Notes under the pieces: generated by a model
Databases searched by the model: none
What the model was told of the DNA's origin: nothing
The model's input: the letters and a program-made list of their open reading frames with translations, nothing else
Made by a program: the position numbers and the translations under genes
NCBI RefSeq assembly: GCF_026130165.1
Contig: NZ_JAIHOM010000054.1
Coordinates: forward strand, 1-33,918
From: Spirulina subsalsa FACHB-351
GTDB lineage: Bacteria > Cyanobacteriota > Cyanobacteriia > Cyanobacteriales > Spirulinaceae
Direction of reading: 5' to 3'
Length of the DNA stretch: 33,918 nucleotides
Shown here: positions 16,078 through 26,016 of the stretch, in pieces
How the letters are laid out: each line of letters opens with the position of its first letter
Numbering within the stretch: the first letter of the stretch is position 1

Positions 16078-16086
16078 ACATTACCG

Positions 16087-17511
16087 CTAAACAACTGTAT
16101 GAATTTTCATAAAATTAGTTCCTTCAGACGTCTTTTGTAACGGTAAACCCGCCAAAATTAAAATCTTATCCCCCGCTTGCGCTAAACCCCGCTCCTTTAA
16201 CCCCGATTGGGCCTGTTCAATTAACCCATCATAGGTTTCAATTCGACGGTCCATTAATACCGGAATCACACCCCAAATCAAATTTAAACGGTGGTACGTG
16301 CGAATATTCGCCGTGAAAGCCACGACAATCGCTTTCGGTCGTTCTGCCGCCGCCAAACAAGCCGTATAACCACTGGTGGTAAAAGCCACAATACAACGTA
16401 ACTCTAAAATCTTATCAATCGTATTCAGGGCTTCACTTAAAGCATGAGTTTCATCATTACTGTAGGGGGGATAGTTGACAAATTGCACTTCTGGCTCCAC
16501 CTGTGTGGCAATTTGTACCATCGTTTCCACCGCCTTCACCGGGTATTTCCCCACCGCCGATTCCCCCGACAACATAATGGCATCCGTGCCATCAATAATC
16601 GCATTGGCCACATCAGAAGCCTCCGCCCGAGTGGGACGCGGTTCAACAATCATACTCTCTAACATCTGAGTGGCCGTAATCACCGGAATTCCCCGTTGAT
16701 TACACATCCGAATAATCCGTTTTTGCAACATGGGGACTTTTTCGGGACTTAATTCCACCCCTAAATCCCCCCGGGCTACCATCAAACCGTTACATTCACT
16801 GAGGATTTCTTCCAAATGTGCGATCGCCTGGGGCTTTTCAATCTTAGCAATCACACAAATATCACCCGCCCCCTTATGAGAGAGAAACGCCTTCAGCGAG
16901 CGAATATCCTCCGCCCGACGCACAAAACTTAAAGACACCCAGTCAATCCCCTGACTAATGCCAAACTCCAAATCCTTCTTATCCTTCTCCGTCATCGAAG
17001 GCAACCGCAAATTTAAACTCGGGAAATTAACCCCCTTCCGACTTTGTAAACGCCCTCCCTCCACCACACGACAGATTACTCCGGGCCCATCAATCTCCTC
17101 AACACACAATTCCAACAATCCATCCGCCAGCAAAACCTCTGTTCCCGGTTGTGCTTCCTCCGCCAAATAGGCATAATCCAGAGGAATCTGATCCCCTTCA
17201 TGGTCATAATCCGCCACAGGAACCAGCTTAACCCTTGTTCCCTCCACCAACTCCAGACTCCCTGTTGGCAACTGCCCCACCCGAATTTTCGGCCCCTGCA
17301 AATCCTGCAAAATCGTCACAGGTGTATCTAACTCCTCCGACACTGCCCGTAATACCCTTAAAGTCGTGGCATGATCCCGATAACTGCCGTGGGAAAAATT
17401 GAAACGAGCCACCCTCATCCCCGCTGCTACCAACTCCCGAATCACTTCCGGAGAATTACTAGCAGGGCCCAGAGTAGCAACAACTTTAGTGCGATTAGGT
17501 AGAGAGGACAT
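16087..17511 (-). CDS. pyk: Pyruvate kinase
   Basis: Converts phosphoenolpyruvate and ADP to pyruvate and ATP, the last step of glycolysis, in the cytoplasm. The protein of 474 residues begins [16 protein letters not shown] and has the family's [29 protein letters not shown] and [10 protein letters not shown] stretches and the signature ATQMLESMI with the catalytic Lys/Glu/Asp set. The length matches the standard three-domain enzyme, without the extra C-terminal PEP-utiliser-like domain seen in the longer pyruvate kinases. It is divergent from the GAPDH gene across a 446-base spacer, so two lower-glycolysis genes may share control DNA. Confidence 0.95.
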   Translation of the reverse strand: MSSLPNRTKVVATLGPASNSPEVIRELVAAGMRVARFNFSHGSYRDHATTLRVLRAVSEELDTPVTILQDLQGPKIRVGQLPTGSLELVEGTRVKLVPVADYDHEGDQIPLDYAYLAEEAQPGTEVLLADGLLELCVEEIDGPGVICRVVEGGRLQSRKGVNFPSLNLRLPSMTEKDKKDLEFGISQGIDWVSLSFVRRAEDIRSLKAFLSHKGAGDICVIAKIEKPQAIAHLEEILSECNGLMVARGDLGVELSPEKVPMLQKRIIRMCNQRGIPVITATQMLESMIVEPRPTRAEASDVANAIIDGTDAIMLSGESAVGKYPVKAVETMVQIATQVEPEVQFVNYPPYSNDETHALSEALNTIDKILELRCIVAFTTSGYTACLAAAERPKAIVVAFTANIRTYHRLNLIWGVIPVLMDRRIETYDGLIEQAQSGLKERGLAQAGDKILILAGLPLQKTSEGTNFMKIHTVV

Positions 17512-18986
<1,475 letters not shown>

Positions 18987-19015
18987 TTAGGGTCTGCTCA
19001 ATAAGGCTCTAATCC

Positions 19016-19135
19016 CGGTAATAAGGGGAGCAGGGGAGAGGGGGAGCAGGGGAGAGGATTCCTGACCCCCGATTCCCGACTCCCCATTGGGCGCCCAAGC
19101 GCAACTACGAACCCGACTCCCGACTCCCTTCTGAC
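19016..19135. repeat. Short tandem G-rich repeats after gap1
   Basis: Two tandem copies of a 16-base unit, GGGGAGCA-GGGGAGAG (19,025-19,056), are followed by degenerate CGATTCCCGACTCCC heptamer-like units up to about 19,130. Similar GGGGAGCA words recur near 29,600 and 33,890, so this is one family of dispersed short tandem repeats. No gene is seen in the 230-base gap. Confidence 0.75.
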
Positions 19136-19216
19136 TTGTCACGGGAAACTGATTCCCCCCAGTTCCAAATTCTGATAGAATTGTGTAGAAACATTAAGAT
19201 GAGCCTTTAATATTAA

Positions 19217-20209
19217 ATGGAAGTTCTGGTGGTGGGTGCTACTGGCACCTTGGGGAGACAGGTTGCCCGTCGCGCTCTTGATGAAGGTCATCAGGTTCGC
19301 TGTCTCGTTAGAAATCTGAGAAAAGCAACCTTTTTAAAAGAGTGGGGCGCCGAATTAATCCAAGGGGACTTATGCAAACCCGAAACACTCCCGGATGCCC
19401 TCTCCGGGATTCAAGTGGTCATTGATGCCGCAACCGCAAGGGCGACCGACTCCCTGCGCATCCAACGAGTCGATTGGGAAGGAAAAGTAGCCCTCATCCA
19501 AGCCGCTCAAGCCGCAGGCATTGAACGCTATATTTTCTTCTCTATTTTGAATGCGGAAAAATTCCCCAAAGTTCCGCTCATGAACATTAAGCACTGCACA
19601 GAACAGTTCTTAGCGGAATCCGGGTTAAACTACACTATCTTAAGACCTTGTGGCTTCATGCAAGGCTTAATCGGTCAATACGCCGTTCCCATTCTCGATA
19701 ATCAAGTAGTCTGGGTCACAGGGACCGGCTCGCCCATTGCCTATATGGACACCCTAGATGTAGCCAAATTTGCCGTCCGCGCCCTGACCCTACCCGAAAC
19801 CGAAAAACGCACTTTCCCCATTGTCGGCACAAGAGCCTGGGGCGCTTACGAAATCATTAATCTCTGTGAACGATTATCTGGACAAACCGCCAGAACAGCC
19901 CGTTTAGAATTACCTGTTTTACGCGGCATCCGTCGCGTGTTACGCTTCTTTCAATGGGGATGGAATGTCTCAGACCGTTTAGCCTTTGCGGAGGTTTTGG
20001 CGAGCAATCAACCCCTAGATGCTTCAATGGAAGAAGTCTATCAAGTGTTTGGGTTTAACCCAGACGAGACAACCACCTTGGAAAGCTATTTACAAGAGTA
20101 TTTCAGCCGGATTATGAAAAAGCTGAAAGAAATTGGCTATGAAAAGGAAAAACAGAAGCAAAAGAAAAAACGGCAGAAGTCGCCGTTTAAGTCTAAGACT
20201 AAATCTTAG
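19217..20209 (+). CDS. ycf39: Ycf39-like atypical short-chain dehydrogenase
   Basis: A 330-residue NAD(P)-binding protein of the atypical SDR group. The dinucleotide motif GATGTLGRQVARRAL is at residues 7-21, and the conserved LRPCGFMQGLIGQYA stretch near 150-165 is typical of Ycf39. In cyanobacteria Ycf39 works with high-light-inducible proteins to deliver chlorophyll to newly made D1 protein in photosystem II assembly. No membrane helix is obvious. The last 25 or so residues are nearly all Lys/Gln/Arg, a longer basic tail than I expect, perhaps for membrane or RNA contact. The NAD kinase gene follows after 39 bases. Confidence 0.88.
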   Translation: MEVLVVGATGTLGRQVARRALDEGHQVRCLVRNLRKATFLKEWGAELIQGDLCKPETLPDALSGIQVVIDAATARATDSLRIQRVDWEGKVALIQAAQAAGIERYIFFSILNAEKFPKVPLMNIKHCTEQFLAESGLNYTILRPCGFMQGLIGQYAVPILDNQVVWVTGTGSPIAYMDTLDVAKFAVRALTLPETEKRTFPIVGTRAWGAYEIINLCERLSGQTARTARLELPVLRGIRRVLRFFQWGWNVSDRLAFAEVLASNQPLDASMEEVYQVFGFNPDETTTLESYLQEYFSRIMKKLKEIGYEKEKQKQKKKRQKSPFKSKTKS

Positions 20210-20248
20210 TCGCCTTTCTCATCACTGGATTTTACTGGATGGGGTATC

Positions 20249-21166
20249 GTGCCAAAAATCGGCATTATTTATAACGACATTAAACCGATGGCTTGTCGCG
20301 TTGCTGAGGAGTTAAGCGACGAGCTACTTGCCAAAGGTTGTGAAGTGGTGATGACTTCCAGTTTTGGCGGCATTCTGGGCTACGCCAAGACCGACAAACG
20401 CCAAGACTATACACCCATCGACCAATTGATTCCCGAAGGCTTTAGTCAAGATATTGACTTTGGGATTGTCTTGGGTGGAGATGGAACCGTGTTGGCCGCC
20501 TGTCGTCAGGTCGCCTTGTGTGGCATTCCTCTATTAACCGTGAATACAGGACACATGGGTTTTTTAACGGAAACCTATGTATCCCAATTGAGTCAAGCCG
20601 TAGACCAGTTAATGGCCGGAGACTACCAAGTTGAAGAGCGCACCATGTTACGGGTGCAGGTTTGGCGAGAGGAACGTTTAATCTGGGAAGCTCTCTGTTT
20701 AAATGAAATGGTTCTCCACCGAGAACCCCTAACCAGTATGTGCCATTTTGAAATTCAAATTGGTCATCATGCTCCAGTGGATATTGCCGCCGATGGGGTG
20801 ATTATTTCTACCCCAACAGGGTCAACAGCCTATTCTCTCAGTGCCGGGGGACCCGTGGTCACTCCGGGAGTTCCAGTGTTACAGTTAATCCCTATTTGTC
20901 CCCATTCCCTCGCTTCTCGGGCCTTGGTATTCTCCAATCAAGAACAAGTGCAGATTTTCCCCGCTAATCCTACCTCAATGGTGATGGTGGTAGATGGGAA
21001 TGGAGGCTGTGCCGTACTCCCTCAAGATTCAGTACAAGTTCACAAGGCTGAGTATGGGGCGCGGTTTATCCGTCTCCAACGACCCGAGTTTTTCCGCATT
21101 TTACGGGAAAAATTGGGCTGGGGTCTACCTCATATTGCTAAACCTACGTCGGTGGAATTGCCCTGA
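20249..21166 (+). CDS. nadK: NAD kinase
   Basis: Phosphorylates NAD to NADP using ATP (or polyphosphate). The 305-residue protein carries the GGDGT signature ([16 protein letters not shown]), the GHMGFL motif and the conserved [20 protein letters not shown] substrate-binding stretch. I chose the GTG at 20,249, giving [13 protein letters not shown], which is the normal N-terminus for the family. Cyanobacteria commonly have two NAD kinases and I cannot assign the paralogue. It is followed by a hairpin and then the TnpB element. Confidence 0.93.
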   Translation: MPKIGIIYNDIKPMACRVAEELSDELLAKGCEVVMTSSFGGILGYAKTDKRQDYTPIDQLIPEGFSQDIDFGIVLGGDGTVLAACRQVALCGIPLLTVNTGHMGFLTETYVSQLSQAVDQLMAGDYQVEERTMLRVQVWREERLIWEALCLNEMVLHREPLTSMCHFEIQIGHHAPVDIAADGVIISTPTGSTAYSLSAGGPVVTPGVPVLQLIPICPHSLASRALVFSNQEQVQIFPANPTSMVMVVDGNGGCAVLPQDSVQVHKAEYGARFIRLQRPEFFRILREKLGWGLPHIAKPTSVELP

Positions 21167-21200
21167 GACTTGAACGAACGCTATATCTGGAACTTGACAA

Positions 21201-21229
21201 AAGGCACACAAGCTTAACTTGTCAGCCTT
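21201..21229. terminator. Strong hairpin after nadK
   Basis: AAGGC-ac-ACAAG-cttaa-CTTGT-ca-GCCTT: two five-base-pair stems with one symmetrical internal mismatch and a five-base loop. It could end nadK transcription, though no clear U-run follows. It also lies next to the TnpB element, so it might be part of that element's flank. Confidence 0.4.
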
Positions 21230-21261
21230 GGGCAATGTGCTAGAGATTAAGCAGATTTGAT

Positions 21262-21400
21262 GTCAACGACCGCACCCACAAGGGGATGCGGCTTGCCTCT
21301 AGAGCCTAAGCCCTGAAGCATCCGGCAGATTGACCGCTGCCTGTTCCACCGTCTCTATTAGAGTAGTGGAAAGAATGTAGTCGTCTCTGTGATTCTTTGC
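21262..21400 (-). ncRNA. Candidate omega-RNA (reRNA) 3' region of the TnpB element
   Basis: In studied TnpB systems a guide RNA is made from the 3' end of tnpB and the right end of the element, with its guide taken from the flanking DNA. Here the strong right-end hairpin and GTTGAC lie 7-37 bases after the tnpB stop, matching that layout. The predicted guide would be the roughly 16-20 bases of minus-strand sequence just beyond 21,262. The 5' end of the RNA is not determinable by eye. Confidence 0.4.
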
Positions 21401-22408
21401 TGCATTCCAATCGGCATGGTCACGGTTGCCACAGTTGCGACAGTAAAAACGAGACTTCGTGCGATTTGTTTTCCGAATATGTTTACAGACATTGCATTTC
21501 TGAGATGTGTACCTCGGATCTCCGAAGACAACACGCTTCCCTAGTGCTTCTGCTTTATAGGTTAGAAACAAATCTTGCTGGTAGAACGACCAGCTACCAA
21601 GCCACTTGTTCATCTTCTTTCCGCGTCTATTTTTGCGGATTCCAGACAGGTCTTCTAGTACGAAAACTGCTACGTCTGGAAGGTTTGCCAGTTTTTTCGT
21701 GACACAGTGATTCACATCGCCCATGAACCGCTTCTCGCGTCCACTCATCGCTTTGAGGCGACGTTTAGCAGAGGGAGTGCCTTTTTGCTGCAACGTTTTT
21801 CGGTTGTGTAAGTACCGTCTCTGTGTTGCACGAACCTGGCTACTTGAGAAGAACTGACCATCGGATGTCACAACCATGTGATACAGTCCTCGGTCAATCC
21901 CCAAGACTTTACCCTGAGTAACTTGCTGCGGCGTTTCAGCCTCAAATACCAACCGCACCCAAAACTGTTTACTGTGTTTCGAGTAGGTCAGTGTAGCCGC
22001 GCAAAATTCCCAGGTTTCAAATATCTCTTTGAAGTGTTCCGGTACATTCAGGATGAGCTTTTCACGCTTGCCAATGCACGAAAGAGTTAACTGATACCCT
22101 CTCAGTGTCATGGTACGTTTGTCGTATCTCAATCCTGATGTTGGCTTCTTCTTTGGATGTCGCTTGAACTTAGTTGCCTTGACTGCCTCCATCGCGTTAT
22201 CCCGTATCGTTTGTACCAGTGCTGAGGGCACATGGGGATATTGCAATCTAAGGTCGGCATACAAAGCCTTGTGAGCTTTGCCTTTGTTGTACGTCTGTTC
22301 CTTCAATGCCCAGTCAACGTGCTGATTAAAAATGTCAGCACAAAACCTCATGAGAGGCAGAAATCTCTCATGGGGTAAGTTGACGGGGATGGAAACAGTG
22401 CGCTTCAT
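21299..22408 (-). CDS. tnpB: TnpB-family RNA-guided endonuclease
   Basis: A 369-residue TnpB. The three RuvC catalytic acids are present: D172 (GIDRGLYH), E252 (VLEDLSGIRK) and D333 (HADWNAAKN). A zinc ribbon has CNVC and CRNC pairs just before the last motif. The basic N-terminal half (KRHPKKKPTSGLRYDKRTM) fits RNA binding. Nothing suggests inactivation. TnpB proteins cut DNA next to a short motif under guidance from the element's own RNA, which helps keep the element in place. A small ORF ends four bases upstream of the ATG. Confidence 0.93.
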   Translation of the reverse strand: MKRTVSIPVNLPHERFLPLMRFCADIFNQHVDWALKEQTYNKGKAHKALYADLRLQYPHVPSALVQTIRDNAMEAVKATKFKRHPKKKPTSGLRYDKRTMTLRGYQLTLSCIGKREKLILNVPEHFKEIFETWEFCAATLTYSKHSKQFWVRLVFEAETPQQVTQGKVLGIDRGLYHMVVTSDGQFFSSSQVRATQRRYLHNRKTLQQKGTPSAKRRLKAMSGREKRFMGDVNHCVTKKLANLPDVAVFVLEDLSGIRKNRRGKKMNKWLGSWSFYQQDLFLTYKAEALGKRVVFGDPRYTSQKCNVCKHIRKTNRTKSRFYCRNCGNRDHADWNAAKNHRDDYILSTTLIETVEQAAVNLPDASGLRL

Positions 22409-22411
22409 TAT

Positions 22412-22639
22412 TTAGACCCATCCAGAATCGTTGACTTCTTCTAAGGAAAGTGCATCTTCGTCCATGATTTCCTTTTCAGCCTTTTGTTGACTGAAATAGA
22501 ACTGCCCTGTAAACTCTCCATTTTCCGAATCGTAGACTCCAGTAACCGCCCCGTCAGAAATCGTGGCGTTGAATCCGTTTGACCTCCTCAAAGGTGCTAA
22601 TATCGAATAGCCTTGGTTTTCGCTTTTCGATATTTCCAA
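22412..22639 (-). CDS. Small hypothetical protein upstream of tnpB
   Basis: A 75-residue reading from a TTG at 22,639 to a stop four bases before the tnpB ATG. The sequence is protein-like: SDGAVTGVYDSENGEFTGQFYF looks like beta strands and the C-terminus is acidic (EKEIMDEDALSLEEVNDSGWV). I do not recognise the family. The lack of an ATG and of a clear ribosome binding site leaves the start uncertain. Its place inside the element and tight spacing suggest it is cotranscribed with tnpB, perhaps as a regulator. Confidence 0.5.
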   Translation of the reverse strand: MEISKSENQGYSILAPLRRSNGFNATISDGAVTGVYDSENGEFTGQFYFSQQKAEKEIMDEDALSLEEVNDSGWV

Positions 22640-22689
22640 TATTACCAGAAAAATACAAAGCCGTCCTTAAAGGACGGGGTTTCAGACCC

Positions 22690-22695
22690 AGGAGG
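22690..22695 (+). promoter_or_regulatory. Shine-Dalgarno of the radical SAM gene at the element edge
   Basis: AGGAGG five bases before the ATG at 22,701 decides that start over an in-frame TTG at 22,698. The TnpB element's terminal hairpin ends immediately upstream, so the native leader and promoter of this gene have been cut off or replaced. Confidence 0.65.
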
Positions 22696-22700
22696 TTTTG

Positions 22701-23870
22701 ATGAAACTTATGAAACTGACTCAGATTCTCAACTCTCTCCGCCTACGTTGGTTTCTTCTGACCAAAGCACTAGATTATAGCAGCGATTTTGTCAATATTG
22801 TTTACAAAATTTATCTAAACCACAACAAAATTATTCACTTTCGCAACGGATACCCCGTCTATTCTCTCTCCACCCCAGCCGTTTTTAGCCCCCCAGCCGC
22901 TAACTTTATTGCTCGTGCCTTATACCGCACTATTCAAAACAAAAACTTACCCAACTTAATGAGTTTTGCCGTTAATGATGTTTGTAACGTCACCTGCGAA
23001 CATTGTAGCTTTTTTAATGCCGTCGAAGAACCTCACCGCGAAACCCTCACCTTACCCCAAATTCAAAAACTCATCCAAGAGGCTCAAAGCTTAGGCGTTT
23101 CTATCATTAACTTTGTGGGAGGGGAACCCTTAATGCACCCCGATTTAGCACAAATTATTGCCAGCGTCGATAAAAATTTATCCACCACTGTTTTATTTAC
23201 CAATGGTTGGGATTTAGCCCAGCAAGCCAAAACCTTAAAACAAGCGGGGTTAGATAGTATTTATGTTAGCATTGACCGGGCAACGGCTCAAGAACATGAC
23301 CATTTTCGCGGCAAAGCTGGACTGTTTGAACGAGCCATTCAAGGCATTGCTAAAGCCAAAAAACTCGGCTTTTCTGTGGGAATTTCTACCACCATCACCC
23401 CCGAATCTTATCAACAAGGGGAATTTCATAAAATGGTCAACCTCGCTCAAGAGTTGGGCGTTCATGAACTATTAGTTTTTGATGCCATGCCCTCGGGAAG
23501 ATATCAAGATAGACAAGATTTAATAAATGCAGATGATTGGGTAGAGGAAATGATTCAATCCGCCCAACGTTACAATCAAAATCCCCAGTATCCGGGAGTG
23601 GTTTTCTTTGCCTATTTCACCAGTTATCGCAGTGTGGGGTGTTCCTGTGGCACTAGCTACTTTTATGTTTCACCCTACGGGGATGTAATGTCTTGTGATT
23701 TTAATCATGGGAAATTTGGTAATATTCTAGAAACTCCCCTCTGGAAAATTTGGGAACGCCTTACCACATTACCGGAGTTTTGTCAAGCAAAATGGGGAGG
23801 TTGTAAAATCAAAGATGCAGAATATCGAGAAAAAACAGTCATTTCTGCCGGAGCATCTGAACAGTTATAA
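22701..23870 (+). CDS. Radical SAM protein with C-terminal cysteine-rich (SPASM-like) region
   Basis: A 389-residue radical SAM enzyme. The [4Fe-4S] motif is CNVTCEHC (C95, C99, C102). The GGEP-type motif is FVGGEPLMHP, and a SAM-binding barrel runs to about residue 300. C314, C316, C332, C361 and C368 (GCSCG, MSCDF, CQAKWGGC) look like ligands of an auxiliary cluster, as in SPASM/twitch proteins that act on peptides or other carbon substrates. The N-terminal 90 residues hold a hydrophobic stretch (ALDYSSDFVNIVYKIYL). No precursor peptide gene is visible nearby. It is the first gene of the unexplained plus-strand run leading to a UbiA protein; the substrate is unknown. Confidence 0.85.
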   Translation: MKLMKLTQILNSLRLRWFLLTKALDYSSDFVNIVYKIYLNHNKIIHFRNGYPVYSLSTPAVFSPPAANFIARALYRTIQNKNLPNLMSFAVNDVCNVTCEHCSFFNAVEEPHRETLTLPQIQKLIQEAQSLGVSIINFVGGEPLMHPDLAQIIASVDKNLSTTVLFTNGWDLAQQAKTLKQAGLDSIYVSIDRATAQEHDHFRGKAGLFERAIQGIAKAKKLGFSVGISTTITPESYQQGEFHKMVNLAQELGVHELLVFDAMPSGRYQDRQDLINADDWVEEMIQSAQRYNQNPQYPGVVFFAYFTSYRSVGCSCGTSYFYVSPYGDVMSCDFNHGKFGNILETPLWKIWERLTTLPEFCQAKWGGCKIKDAEYREKTVISAGASEQL

Positions 23871-24031
23871 TCATATCCAGTTAAATTGTTATTATTTTGA
23901 CAATTAGGAAGGAATCCCCAATCAAAATCGCTTCGTTCGAGTTCTCATGACCTGTCCTTATGACTCATTACTGTTGACTGATTGAGCAAAACTTGCTCTA
24001 AATTTTTAACCTTTTTGGAGTGTTAGAATAT

Positions 24032-25063
24032 ATGGTCTTAATTCTCCCCTCTCTTCCCCTTGCCGCCGCTTGTTCTTTTACTAAAACGGCAACTTTACCG
24101 ATTATTATTTTTGAGGTTATCGTTATCCTAGGCTTTATTGCCAGCGTTTGGTTTATCTCTAGAATTGAGAAACAATGGTGGCAACAGTTTCTCACGATGG
24201 CGGTTGGGGTTTTGTTGTTTGAACTGTTTACTGCTCCTATGTGGAATAATCATCACATGGGGGAATGGGCTTATATTTACGATGATGTCAGTTGGATTTT
24301 ATTGCTCTGTTGGACGGCGTTAATTTTAACGATTGTTACCGTAGTTGATCGTTTTTTGAGTGAGTGGAAAGCTTCCAAACGTTTTCTAGTCTATTTGGGG
24401 GTTTTAATTGTCGCGGTAACGATTTTAGAGGCAATTGTTGTTAATATTGGAATTCGTTCTTACGCCCCGGAAGTATTAAGGGATATGGTTAATATCTTTA
24501 TTCTGGGTGTGCCGATTGTGGAGGTTTTTTATTATACTCCCGTGTTTACCGGGTTGGTGATTGCGTTTCATAAATACTGGATGTTGGTGTTAGGTGATGA
24601 ACCTTTTGTGCCGATTAAATATCGCCAATGGTTACGCAGCCTTGGACTGGCTTTGTTGGCTGTGTTTTTATTGGAGATGTTGGTGCAGCCAATGGTGGAC
24701 AATGTGGGGTTTCCCCGTTGGTCTTATTTGGTGTTTGATATTACTCTGGTTCTGATTGTCGCTTGGGTGGCTATTATTGGTGTAACGGCTTTGGTGGTGG
24801 AGAAGTATTTCCTGCACTATCCAACTTGGGGACGTTTCTTGTTAGCGTTAGGCATTGCCGGGACGTTTATTTTATTATTAGAGACGGTGCTAATTAACCA
24901 GGGCTATCGTGTTTATGGGGCTAGTGCGGTGTCGAGTTTTGTTGGTTTCACTGTGCCGCAATTCAATATTCCTATTGAGGTGGTGTTTGCGGTGCCTTGT
25001 TATTTGGGGTTGATTATTTCCTTTATTCGTTATTGGGAAATTACGTTAGATAATCGTCTGTGA
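24032..25063 (+). CDS. Polytopic membrane protein with two duplicated halves (lycopene-cyclase-domain-like motifs)
   Basis: A membrane protein of 343 residues with about nine or ten helices. I chose the ATG at 24,032 (GGAG 11 bases upstream) over the GTG at 24,020, which is too close to that site. Two halves of about 150 residues align: APMWNNHHMGEWAY with QPMVDNVGFPRWSY, and NIGIRSY...GVPIVEVFYYTP...GLVIAFHKYW with NQGYRVY...NIPIEVVFAVP...GLIISFIRYW. The P-x-x-(D/N)-N...W-x-Y and PIE motifs recall the lycopene cyclase domain proteins (CrtYc/CrtYd, CarR), which is suggestive only. It follows the radical SAM gene by 161 bases and precedes a small membrane protein. No enzyme activity can be assigned safely. 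Confidence 0.75.
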   Translation: MVLILPSLPLAAACSFTKTATLPIIIFEVIVILGFIASVWFISRIEKQWWQQFLTMAVGVLLFELFTAPMWNNHHMGEWAYIYDDVSWILLLCWTALILTIVTVVDRFLSEWKASKRFLVYLGVLIVAVTILEAIVVNIGIRSYAPEVLRDMVNIFILGVPIVEVFYYTPVFTGLVIAFHKYWMLVLGDEPFVPIKYRQWLRSLGLALLAVFLLEMLVQPMVDNVGFPRWSYLVFDITLVLIVAWVAIIGVTALVVEKYFLHYPTWGRFLLALGIAGTFILLLETVLINQGYRVYGASAVSSFVGFTVPQFNIPIEVVFAVPCYLGLIISFIRYWEITLDNRL

Positions 25064-25127
25064 GGTTTCAGGTTTGAATTCAGTCAGATACGGGAAGTTT
25101 TTTAACGGTTGTGGATAATTTTGCCTT

Positions 25128-25553
25128 ATGACTAATAGCAATTCAAAACAGGTTTCTCGGGTTTTCACGGCTACTCCTTTAGGGGCGTTAATTGTGTTCG
25201 TCCTGTTATCTATTTTTGTGGGGGGAGTGAATAATGCTGTGGTTGTTATTTTCTTTTCGGTGATTTGTACTTTTGGAATTAGTCTAGCTTTGTGGCTTCC
25301 TGTCTGTTTTGCAGTGGGTTTAATCTGTTTAATGGTGGTGGAGTCGGTATCATCTCAATGGTCTAGGACTCGTGAGGAAGTGGCAGCGGGGCCGACTCCT
25401 CAACAGAAGGCTCTCCGGAATTATATCCGGCAGGCAAGACACAAGGGGTTAAGTGAGAGTCAGATTGACAGGCGCTTGGGTGCTAAGGGGTGGACGGAGG
25501 AGGAAATTGAGATGGGGAGGGAGTTACTTTTAGTGACAACGGAGGGAAATTAG
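25128..25553 (+). CDS. Small membrane protein with C-terminal helical (SHOCT-like) tail
   Basis: A 141-residue protein with two close membrane helices (about 18-42, LGALIVFVLLSIFVGGVNNA, and 46-76) and a soluble C-terminus. Residues about 95-137 (YIRQARHKGLSESQIDRRL, then WTEEEIEMGRELL) form a pair of short helices resembling SHOCT or UBA-like segments found at the ends of small membrane proteins. Function is unknown. The ATG at 25,128 lies 64 bases after the duplicated membrane protein, on the same strand, and its G/T-rich coding strand matches that gene, so the two probably travelled together. Confidence 0.7.
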   Translation: MTNSNSKQVSRVFTATPLGALIVFVLLSIFVGGVNNAVVVIFFSVICTFGISLALWLPVCFAVGLICLMVVESVSSQWSRTREEVAAGPTPQQKALRNYIRQARHKGLSESQIDRRLGAKGWTEEEIEMGRELLLVTTEGN

Positions 25554-26016
25554 GTTTTCTGTTGTTGCCCCGCGCTGTAAGGAGGTCACTGGGACATTTT
25601 CTTGAGTCTTCATTGTCTGGGGGGTGTTAGGGGAGTCTGAGGGGAGAAACCGAAAAGTCGCGTTTTTTAGGGGGATTTAGGAGGGGGGCTGAAGCGTGAC
25701 ATTATTAAGGATTGCTGGACAGGGGGGCTTTTTGCATTAAACTAGAAGGGGGTGGAGTGGTATATATAGCTATTCCTAATGAGACGTGAACTCTAGGCTA
25801 TTGTCCTATGTCGATTCTAGGCGAGCCTTTTTTGCACGACTCAGATAGGTTTGCTATATAGCTGATTTGTTGTGTTGAAATAAGTTTTCATGTTGTCTGG
25901 TGGAGAATTTTGGATGGAGAATTCTAGCTTGAAAGTTTTAGGTGGAAGGTTTTACTCTGAAGCATGATTGTCCCCAGTTTATTGATTCTATATCCTAGAT
26001 TTCACCGGATCTGATA
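25554..26016. other. Long spacer with G-runs before the ubiA-like gene
   Basis: A 463-base space with no convincing gene. From 25,619 to 25,692 the plus strand has at least five runs of four to six Gs, possible G-quadruplex material. Around 25,754-25,775 lies TATATATAGCTATTCC, and GCTATATAGC near 25,852 is a palindrome; either could be promoter-like. The length separates the UbiA/PEP-utiliser pair from the upstream membrane genes, so they may have their own promoter. Confidence 0.45.

Larger units (their letters stand above)
21262..22690 (-). mobile_element. IS200/IS605-type element with tnpB only
   Basis: The unit runs from a hairpin at the 5' side (CCGTCCT/AGGACGG, 22,661-22,677, then GTTTCAGACCC) to a hairpin at the 3' side (CCGCACCC/GGGGATGCGG on the plus strand, 21,270-21,291) ending in minus-strand GTTGAC. 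There is no tnpA, so it would need a transposase in trans. The outer boundary at 22,690 abuts the ribosome binding site of the radical SAM gene. Confidence 0.7.
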
